Assembly (NCBI RefSeq): GCF_024400215.1 | Contig: NZ_CP053748.1 | Coordinates: 5,022,001 to 5,086,000 of the forward strand | DNA from: Massilia sp. erpn | GTDB taxonomy: Bacteria > Pseudomonadota > Gammaproteobacteria > Burkholderiales > Burkholderiaceae_D | Reading direction: 5' to 3' | DNA: 64,000 nt | Part shown: in pieces, positions 20,104 to 26,620 of the stretch | Numbering within the stretch: the first letter of the stretch is position 1 | Layout of the letters: each line of letters opens with the position of its first letter | Notes under the pieces: model-generated | Seen by the model: the letters and a program-made list of their open reading frames with translations, nothing else | What the model was told of the DNA's origin: nothing | The model's database searches: none | Program-made: the position numbers and the translations under genes

Positions 20104-21231
20104 ATGCAGCGAGAAATCTGGCGCCGTCTGCGCCGCAACTTGCGCACGTTAAGCCTTGGCGGACTGCTGGCCGCCGGCAGCGCCATGCCTGCGTTGCTGG
20201 CTGGCGAGAACGGCACGCATCCAAGTGGCCTGCCGCCGCTATCCGCGGCAAGCTCCGACAATCCGGCCCGCATCGCGCTCGGCAAGACCCTGTTCTACGA
20301 CAAGCGCCTGAGCGGTAATGGGCAGATCAGTTGCGCCAGTTGCCATCAGCCCGAGCGCGCCTTCAGCGATGGCGAGGCGCTGGCCAAGGGCATCGGCGGC
20401 AGGAGCGGCACGCGCAACGCGCCGAGCATTCTGAACGCCGCCTATAACGCCAGCCAGTTTTGGGAAGGACGCCAGCCCACCCTGGAAGCGCAGGCGCTTG
20501 ATCCCTTCACCAACACGCGCGAACACGGGCTGGCCAGCGAGGATGCACTGCTGGCCATCGTGCGCGCCGATCCGGCCTATCTGAGCCAGTTCCGCCTGGC
20601 CTTCGGCGCCGCGCCACAGTCCATTACCGCCAGCCAGGTCGCACAGGCCATCGCCAGTTTTGAGCGCACCCTGATCGCCGGGAATTCGCCTTTCGACCGC
20701 TACTACTACCGCGGCGAACAGGCCGCGCTGAACCCTTCGGCGCGGCGCGGCCTGGCCCTGTTCCAGGGCGCGGCCAAATGCGCCAGTTGCCATCGCATCG
20801 AGCGCGATAGTGCCCTGTTCAGCGACGACGATTTCCATAGCCTGAGCGTGGGCCTGCAGCGCATCGCACCGCAGCTGCCGGCGCTGACCACGCGCCTGGT
20901 GCGCCTGCGCGCCCAAGCCGAAAAACTGGGCGACCATGTACTGAGCGAGGAGGATGTGGCGGAGCTGGGCCGTTTTGCGCTGACGCTGAAACCGGCCGAC
21001 ATCGGCAAGTTCCGCACGCCCAGCCTGCGCAACGTGGCCCTGACCGCGCCGTATATGCACGACGGCAGTGTCGCCACGCTGGAAGAGGCGGTCGAACTGG
21101 AGATTTACTACCGCAGTGCGGAAGCCGGCTATCCCCTGATCCTGACCCCTGCCGAGAAACAGGACCTGGTGGCATTCCTCAAGGCCTTGAACAGTCCCGA
21201 GGCCAGCCAGCCGCCCGCGCACTGGCGTTAA
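20104..21231 (+). CDS. Di-haem cytochrome c peroxidase / MauG family protein
   Basis: A periplasmic di-haem c protein of 375 residues that would reduce hydrogen peroxide with electrons from a small c-type donor, or oxidise another substrate as MauG relatives do. Two haem-binding CxxCH motifs are seen: C77-x-x-C80-H81 and C226-x-x-C229-H230. The N-terminus is basic then hydrophobic, an export signal. The C-terminal YMHDGSVATLEEAV segment is typical of the family. An AGGAGAG ribosome site precedes the ATG. It is divergent from the TIG-RHS operon and converges on hmp with a 9-base gap. The exact substrate cannot be told from sequence. Confidence 0.9.
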   Translation: MQREIWRRLRRNLRTLSLGGLLAAGSAMPALLAGENGTHPSGLPPLSAASSDNPARIALGKTLFYDKRLSGNGQISCASCHQPERAFSDGEALAKGIGGRSGTRNAPSILNAAYNASQFWEGRQPTLEAQALDPFTNTREHGLASEDALLAIVRADPAYLSQFRLAFGAAPQSITASQVAQAIASFERTLIAGNSPFDRYYYRGEQAALNPSARRGLALFQGAAKCASCHRIERDSALFSDDDFHSLSVGLQRIAPQLPALTTRLVRLRAQAEKLGDHVLSEEDVAELGRFALTLKPADIGKFRTPSLRNVALTAPYMHDGSVATLEEAVELEIYYRSAEAGYPLILTPAEKQDLVAFLKALNSPEASQPPAHWR

Positions 21232-21240
21232 GCGGCAGGT

Positions 21241-22425
21241 TTATGCCGCCAGCGCGGCGGCCGGGCCGAAGAACTCGTAATGCGTCTGGTTTTCCGGCAC
21301 GCCCAGCTCGCGCAGCGACTTCTTCACCACCTGCATGAATGGCAACGGACCGAGGAAGTAGGCGTCGATGTCGCGCGTTTCCGGCAGCCAGGCGGCCAGG
21401 CGTTCGCTGTCCAGCAGGCCGACAGCATCCGGCTTGGCGTGGCCGTCGCGCGCTTCGGCGTAGCAGTAGTAACGGCGCAGCTGCGGATATTCGTCCGCCA
21501 ACTGGTCCACCGCATCGCGGAAGGCGTGCACGCCGCCATGGCGCGCAGCATGGATGAAGTGGACTTCGCGGCCGCTGCGCAGGGCGCTGGTCAGCATGGC
21601 CAGGGTCGGCGTGATGCCGACGCCACCGCTGATCAAGGCCAGCGGGCGTTCGCCGCTGCGCAGGGTGAAGGCGCCCGAGGGCGGGAACAGGTCCAGCACA
21701 TCGCCCGGCTGCAACTGCTCATGCAGCCATTCCGACACTTTGCCGCCTGGCTCGCGCTTGACGCTGATGCGGTAATCCACGCCATTGCTTTCGGCCGAGA
21801 GCGAATATTGGCGGCGCATTTCAGCGCCGTCGATTTCCACGCGCAGGCCAATGTACTGCCCCGGCTCGAAATGCAGCACCGGCTTGCCGTCGGCGGGTTT
21901 GAGCAGGAAGGAGGTGATTTCCTCGCTTTCGCAAGTTCTCCCGGCCAGGATAAAGGTGCGCGCACCGCTCCAGCCGCCCGGCGCGGCCGCCTTATCCTCG
22001 TAGGAGCGGCCTTCGGCATCGATCAGGATGGCGGCCAGCTGGCCGTAGGCGGCGGCCCAGGCGTTCAGCACATCATCTGTCGCCACCTGCGGGCCAAGCA
22101 CTTCACTGATGGCTTTCAGCAGGCTGGCACCCACCATCGGGTAATGCTCCTGGCGGATTTGCAGCGCCACGTGCTTGTTGACGATGGTGGCGACCAGCGG
22201 ACCCAGTGCTTCCAGCTTTTCGATATTGCGGGCATACATCAGCACCGCGCCGGCCAGCGCGCGCTGCTGGTTGCCGCTGTGCTGGTGCGACTGGTTGAAC
22301 AGCGGCGCGACCTGTGGGAAATCGCGGAACAGCACCTGGTAGAAGTGGCGGGTCAGCGCTTCGCCGCCCTCCTCCAGAATCGGCACGGTGGCGGAAATGA
22401 TGGTTTTTTGTTCAGTGGACAGCAT
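21241..22425 (-). CDS. hmp: Flavohaemoprotein, nitric oxide dioxygenase
   Basis: Hmp turns nitric oxide into nitrate using oxygen and NAD(P)H, with haem and FAD. The 394-residue length is standard. The globin part (1-137) has Tyr29 in the distal pocket and proximal His85. The FAD-binding part follows (RQYSLSAESNG near 215) and then the NAD-binding part (LISGGVGITPTLAML, and a C-terminal FFGP). An AAGGAGCG ribosome site lies before the ATG. The promoter carries an NsrR-like inverted repeat and nsrR lies just upstream on the same strand, so repression lifted by NO is expected. Confidence 0.97.
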   Translation of the reverse strand: MLSTEQKTIISATVPILEEGGEALTRHFYQVLFRDFPQVAPLFNQSHQHSGNQQRALAGAVLMYARNIEKLEALGPLVATIVNKHVALQIRQEHYPMVGASLLKAISEVLGPQVATDDVLNAWAAAYGQLAAILIDAEGRSYEDKAAAPGGWSGARTFILAGRTCESEEITSFLLKPADGKPVLHFEPGQYIGLRVEIDGAEMRRQYSLSAESNGVDYRISVKREPGGKVSEWLHEQLQPGDVLDLFPPSGAFTLRSGERPLALISGGVGITPTLAMLTSALRSGREVHFIHAARHGGVHAFRDAVDQLADEYPQLRRYYCYAEARDGHAKPDAVGLLDSERLAAWLPETRDIDAYFLGPLPFMQVVKKSLRELGVPENQTHYEFFGPAAALAA

Positions 22426-22444
22426 GGATAATCGCTCCTTTTTT

Positions 22445-22469
22445 AAACATGCATTTATTGTGCATGTTT
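22445..22469 (-). promoter_or_regulatory. NsrR-type operator upstream of hmp
   Basis: The arms AAACATGCA and TGCATGTTT, nine bases each with no mismatch, are separated by seven bases. Read as the usual 11-1-11 NsrR format (consensus half AAGATGCATTT), it is a good match. It lies directly upstream of the hmp ribosome site and next to nsrR. Confidence 0.75.
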
Positions 22470-22522
22470 TTGACGAATGGCGTCAAGCGCTGTTTCGATC
22501 GGACGCGCAAGGCACCCGGGCT

Positions 22523-22996
22523 TCAGGCGGCCTTGCTGCCGGCCTTCTTGTCCTTGCCGATGAACTTGACCGGCTGCGCCTTGCCGGCGCTGCGCGGCTT
22601 GGGCAGCAGATCGGCCAGGGTGACGCCATCCAGCACCTGCAGGAAGGATTCGGTGGCCTGGCCCAGCTTGAATTTCAGGAAGCAGGCGCCGTCCAGGGTG
22701 CAGCTATTGTGCTCGCTGTCGAAGCACTCGGCGATGAAGAAATCGGTTTCGCTGTCGCGCACCACTTCGCCGATATTGATCTCTTCCGGCTCGCGGTTCA
22801 GGCGCAGGCCGCCATTGCGGCCACGCACCGTTTCCACCAGCCCCGCCACGCCAAGCTGGTGAATCACCTTGGTCAGGTGATTTTTCGAAATGGCGTGCAG
22901 ATCGGCGATGTCCTGGATCGTGACCAGACGGTCCCGGTTCATGGCCAGAAACATCAGGGAACGCAGCGTGTAATCGGTGAAGGTAGTGAGTCGCAT
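22523..22996 (-). CDS. nsrR: Rrf2-family nitric oxide-sensing repressor NsrR
   Basis: NsrR is an iron-sulphur DNA-binding repressor that NO inactivates. The ATG at 22996 (MRLTTFTDYTLRSLMFLA) is the family-typical start; the open frame extends further up but that part does not look like Rrf2. The 157-residue protein has the winged helix at 1-65 and three cluster cysteines, C91, C99 and C105, in the expected place. The tail is Lys-rich. A palindrome GCATGATGCATGC at 23003-23015, right before the start, could be an autoregulatory site. The gene is followed by hmp 97 bases on. Confidence 0.93.
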   Translation of the reverse strand: MRLTTFTDYTLRSLMFLAMNRDRLVTIQDIADLHAISKNHLTKVIHQLGVAGLVETVRGRNGGLRLNREPEEINIGEVVRDSETDFFIAECFDSEHNSCTLDGACFLKFKLGQATESFLQVLDGVTLADLLPKPRSAGKAQPVKFIGKDKKAGSKAA

Positions 22997-23115
22997 GTGA
23001 AAGCATGATGCATGCCAAATCCGGCATTGTAAGTATATGTTAAACCATTCCGGCCGCCTAAGGTTGTCTATTACACTTTTGCTAAAATACCGCACTTTGC
23101 TAAACAAGAAACCGC

Positions 23116-23805
23116 ATGAAAATACTGCTCGTCGAGGACGATCTGGGACTGGGGAACGGCATCCGCAACGCGCTGGCGGAACAGGACATGGATATTGTCT
23201 GGGTACGCTCGCGGCAGGACGCCCGCCAGCAGCTGGCCGCGCACCGTTTCGGCCTGCTGCTGCTCGATCTGGCCCTGCCCGACGGCGACGGCCTGGGCCT
23301 GCTGCGCGAACTGCGCGGCGTGCGGGATGGCTTGCCGGTGCTGATCCTGACCGCGCGCGACGCCCTGCACGACCGCCTGATCGGCCTCGATAGCGGCGCC
23401 GACGATTATCTGGTCAAACCCTTTGCGCTGGCCGAGCTGCAATCGCGCATCCGCGCCCTGGCGCGTCGCAGCTACGGGGCGAACAGCGATAGCCTGACCC
23501 TGCGCGGCCTGCACATCAACCTGTCCTCGCACCGCGTGACGCTGGAGGGCAAGGATCTGGACCTGTCGCGCAGCGAGTATGTGCTGCTGACGGCGCTGGC
23601 GCGGCGCTGCGACCGCGTGCTCACGCGCAGCACGCTGGAGCAGGAGCTGCACCAAGCCGGTTCGGCCAGCGACAGCAATGTGCTGGACGTGCATATCTCG
23701 AATCTGCGGCGCAAGCTGGGCAGCGGCTTTATCCGCACCGTGCGCGGCATCGGCTATGTGGTGGACCGCGAGCCGCTGCAGGCCGCCGGGCAGAGGACCG
23801 CGTGA
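23116..23805 (+). CDS. OmpR-family response regulator (QseB/PmrA-like)
   Basis: A 229-residue DNA-binding response regulator. The receiver domain (1-115) has the acidic pair E7-D8-D9, phosphoacceptor Asp51 (LLLLDLALPDGDG), Thr79 and Lys101 (YLVKPF). The winged-helix output domain covers about 125-220 and ends with the usual IRTVRGIGYVVD. Its last four bases overlap the sensor kinase start (GTGA), so the two are made together. It is divergent from nsrR. The QseB/PmrA-like subgroup is a judgement from overall sequence; the signal and targets are unknown. Confidence 0.92.
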   Translation: MKILLVEDDLGLGNGIRNALAEQDMDIVWVRSRQDARQQLAAHRFGLLLLDLALPDGDGLGLLRELRGVRDGLPVLILTARDALHDRLIGLDSGADDYLVKPFALAELQSRIRALARRSYGANSDSLTLRGLHINLSSHRVTLEGKDLDLSRSEYVLLTALARRCDRVLTRSTLEQELHQAGSASDSNVLDVHISNLRRKLGSGFIRTVRGIGYVVDREPLQAAGQRTA

Positions 23806-25181
23806 AAACGCGCTGGCGCCGTCTGTGGCAGCCTTCGCTGGCGCAGCGCATGCTGCTGGCGCAACTGGGCTTGCTATCCCTGCTCTGGCTGGCGTTGTGC
23901 GGCTACGCCATTTACGATACCGTGCACCAGAACGAAGACCTGGGCTTCGACCAGCGCTACGAGCTGGCGCTGGCGGCGGCGCGCAACCTGTCCGGCGATC
24001 CGGTGCGCCAGCGCGATATGCTGCAGCATATCGACCGCATCAACCGTGGCGACGGTGTACAGGAGTCCAATCCGAGCTGGCAGTTGCTGATGGAAGTCTG
24101 GCAGGATGGGAAGATGGTGTACGCCTCGCCGGAACTGGAACAGCCCATTCGCGGCACGCAGCTTGGGGTAACGCAGCAGGTGCAGACCGGCCAGCGCAAA
24201 TGGCTGGCGCGCACCGTCGCCTCGCCCGATGGCCGTTTCGTGGTCACGCTGGCGCAGCCGGCCGACCTGGCCAGCATCTATCTGACCCATAGCGGCCTGC
24301 TGCTGATGCCACTGCTGGTCTGCCTGCCCTTCATGCTGCTGCCGGCCTGGATTTCGGTGCGGCTGGCGCTGCGGCCCTGGCGCAGGGTCAGCGCCGAAAT
24401 CGCCGAACGCGGGCCGCACGACCTGACGCCGCTGGACTACCTGCCACCGCACCGCGAGCTGCATCCGCTGGTGGACAATATCAACCGCCTGCTGGGCCGC
24501 GTACGCGAAAGCGCGCGCCGCGAACGCAACTTCATCGCCGACGCAGCGCACGAAATCCGCACGCCGCTGGCGGCCATGCAGGTGAATATCGAAGCCGCCA
24601 TCCAGCGCACGCCGGATACCCATCTGCGCGCCCTGCTCGACGGCAGCCTGCTGGGCGTGCAGCGTGCCAGCCACCTGGTGCACCAGCTGCTTGCGTTGAT
24701 GCGCAGCGAAGCCGCCGGCGCCGCCCGGCAGCAAAATCCCCTGCCGCTGCACACGCTGCTGCAGGAGTGCTGCGCCATGCTGGCGCCGCTGGCCTGCCAG
24801 CGCGGCGTGGAACTGGAACTGCAGGCCGATGGCGATGTGAAGATCAGCGGCGACACCGAAGGCATGCTGTCGCTGTTCGAAAATCTGATCAACAACGCCA
24901 TCAAATACAGCCCGGACGGCGGCCTGGTACGCATCGCCGTGCACAGCGATGGCGTCCAGGCCGTGATCACCGTCAGCGACGAAGGACCGGGCGTGGCGCC
25001 GGAACTGTATGAGCGCCTGTGCGAACGCTTCTTCCGCGTGCCAGGCCAGCGCCAGGGCGGCAGCGGCCTGGGATTGGCCATCGCCGCCGTCACCGTGGCC
25101 CGCCACGAAGGCCGCCTGCGCTTCGGACCCGCCAACGGCGGCGGCCTGCAAGTGACGACCACCCTGCCGCTGGCGGCTTAA
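23802..25181 (+). CDS. Sensor histidine kinase of the two-component pair
   Basis: A 459-residue inner-membrane kinase starting at a GTG that overlaps the regulator stop. Membrane segment 1 is at about 18-40, a periplasmic sensor part at 41-160, and membrane segment 2 at about 163-190. The H-box FIADAAHEIRTPL places the phosphorylated His at 250. N-box (NLINNAIKYSPDGG), G1 (DEGPGV) and G2 (GSGLGLAI) motifs are intact. The short periplasmic domain is QseC/PmrB-like; the ligand is unknown. Confidence 0.93.
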   Translation: MKTRWRRLWQPSLAQRMLLAQLGLLSLLWLALCGYAIYDTVHQNEDLGFDQRYELALAAARNLSGDPVRQRDMLQHIDRINRGDGVQESNPSWQLLMEVWQDGKMVYASPELEQPIRGTQLGVTQQVQTGQRKWLARTVASPDGRFVVTLAQPADLASIYLTHSGLLLMPLLVCLPFMLLPAWISVRLALRPWRRVSAEIAERGPHDLTPLDYLPPHRELHPLVDNINRLLGRVRESARRERNFIADAAHEIRTPLAAMQVNIEAAIQRTPDTHLRALLDGSLLGVQRASHLVHQLLALMRSEAAGAARQQNPLPLHTLLQECCAMLAPLACQRGVELELQADGDVKISGDTEGMLSLFENLINNAIKYSPDGGLVRIAVHSDGVQAVITVSDEGPGVAPELYERLCERFFRVPGQRQGGSGLGLAIAAVTVARHEGRLRFGPANGGGLQVTTTLPLAA

Positions 25182-25192
25182 GCCCGGCGCGC

Positions 25193-26317
25193 CTACTTCA
25201 CGGCACTGCGGAAGAACAGTCTGGCTTTCTCGCGCACCAGGCGCAGCGCGTCCCCGCCCCGAACCGAAAGGAACATCTCAGGGTCCAGCGCCATCTGGAC
25301 GGGATTATTGCGATTGTACTGCTCTACATAGAATTTCACGTCGGAGAAGTCGCCATGGCCGAAGCCAGCCAAGACCTCGGAGCTGCCCACATTCCTTTGC
25401 AGCTTCATGATGTCGAGATAGCTTGGGTCCGTCGGCCGTTCGCTGGCCAGGATCAGGAAAGGCTTGCTCCATGGTTGGCTTAAATCGCCATACACCGTGC
25501 CGTCCAGATTGATGGCCGCCCGGACCCGCGCGTCCTGGCGCTGCAGTTGCAGGCTGGTGGCGCCGCCAATGGAATGGCCGTAGGCGCCGATGCGCGCCAG
25601 GTCCAGGTGGCCGCCAAGCGGATGGCCGCTGTCGGCATTGCGCTGCGCCAGCCAGTCCAGCACAAACGCCTGGTCCTTCACCAGCACCTCCAGCATCTCG
25701 TCCGAACCCTCATCTTTCGGCACACGCTCGTTGCGGATGACCTTGCCCTCGGCGTTCACGATCACACCCGAGATGCGGCCATGGTTAATGCCGACCACGA
25801 TATAGCCATGGCTGGCCAGATCCTCCGCCAGCGCGGTGTACATCTCGACTACTGCGCCCAGACCCGGGGCCAGCAAAATCACCGGATAGCGCTGTCCATC
25901 CGCCATCGGTCCACCGGCGCGGGCATTGGTGCGCGGGGCGTTCGGGCCCAAATCGATACCCATGCCTTGCATCGTTTCCTTGCTCGCATACTCGGCACGC
26001 GGCTGGCTGCTGCCGCCGGCGACCGGATACCAGATTTTCAGCTCCATTTCGCGCCGGTCCTGCGGATTGCTGGAATAGGGGTCGCTGCGCCGCGGATCGC
26101 TCAGCGCAAAACCGGCTTTGGCGATGCAGCGCCCGCCGGTCGGTTCCAGCACCCGGTAGGTTTCGCCGGATGCGGCAGGCAGACCGCACAGGCTGGCGTA
26201 GCTCAACGTCGGCGGCAGGGTTTCATAGCGCTCGCTATCGCTGCTGCCGCCGCAGCCGGCCAATGCGGTCAGCAGCAAACCGGCGAGCAGAGGTCTATTG
26301 GTCAAAAAAGTCTTCAT
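25193..26317 (-). CDS. Alpha/beta-hydrolase lipoprotein (PAF-acetylhydrolase-like)
   Basis: A 374-residue lipoprotein hydrolase. The ATG at 26317 is chosen because it opens a lipoprotein signal ending LAGC, with the lipidated cysteine at 22; the frame upstream is not protein-like. The nucleophile elbow is YGHSIGGATS, preceded by an LLAPGLGAVVEMY oxyanion-type strand. The layout resembles platelet-activating-factor acetylhydrolase or dienelactone-hydrolase relatives, which cleave esters of small or phospholipid substrates. It converges on the sensor kinase gene with an 11-base gap. Substrate is not predictable. Confidence 0.8.
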   Translation of the reverse strand: MKTFLTNRPLLAGLLLTALAGCGGSSDSERYETLPPTLSYASLCGLPAASGETYRVLEPTGGRCIAKAGFALSDPRRSDPYSSNPQDRREMELKIWYPVAGGSSQPRAEYASKETMQGMGIDLGPNAPRTNARAGGPMADGQRYPVILLAPGLGAVVEMYTALAEDLASHGYIVVGINHGRISGVIVNAEGKVIRNERVPKDEGSDEMLEVLVKDQAFVLDWLAQRNADSGHPLGGHLDLARIGAYGHSIGGATSLQLQRQDARVRAAINLDGTVYGDLSQPWSKPFLILASERPTDPSYLDIMKLQRNVGSSEVLAGFGHGDFSDVKFYVEQYNRNNPVQMALDPEMFLSVRGGDALRLVREKARLFFRSAVK

Positions 26318-26574
26318 GGTGTTCTCTTTCAAGGCGAGGCAAGACGGTACCGGCCCCCATGGCAGGCAAGCTTGCCTCCCCTCCAGTGTAAAAAGCGGCC
26401 GCCGCGCCAGATGAAGATTGGATGAAGCGTTCTTGAACGTTGTTTTAAATTCCCCGCCCTTGCCGGCGCGCGCCACTGCGGCCTGACTCCTGCCGCCATT
26501 TCTTTGGCTCCTGGGGCCAATGCGTAACGGTCTGACAAGCTTCCGTTTCGAATTACTATCGATTCACAGACGTG

Positions 26575-26602
26575 TTGTCGCATTGTTATCAACCGATATA
26601 AA
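26575..26602 (+). promoter_or_regulatory. Probable sigma-70 promoter of the reductase/wax synthase gene
   Basis: TTGTCG and TATAAA hexamers are separated by 16 bases and end 18 bases before the ATG at 26621. The surrounding 100 bases are much more AT-rich than the flanking genes. No clear Shine-Dalgarno is seen between the -10 and the start. Confidence 0.4.
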
Positions 26603-26620
26603 TAGAAGACTGGGACGCCC

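Larger units (their letters stand above)
1..20159. repeat. Tandem duplication of a TIG-RHS locus (two ~10 kb units)
   Basis: Two units with the same gene order lie head to tail on the minus strand. Copy A is the TIG/repeat gene 4961-10486 plus the RHS gene below 4903; copy B is 16874-19834 plus 11191-16815. The two RHS genes are nearly identical over long stretches (for example 2960-3500 against 14810-15400). The two TIG genes share signal peptide, TIG domains and repeats. Homology continues through both upstream regions and about 50 bases into the divergent peroxidase gene at 20104, whose 5' remnant is left at 10761-10813. The junction therefore lies between 10813 and 10829. The left end of copy A is outside the window. 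Confidence 0.85.

Noticed and set aside
21215..21262. A terminator between the convergent peroxidase and hmp genes
   Set aside because: Short arms such as GCGGCA/TGCCGC can pair in more than one way and lie within the coding ends; no T-run, so too weak to call.
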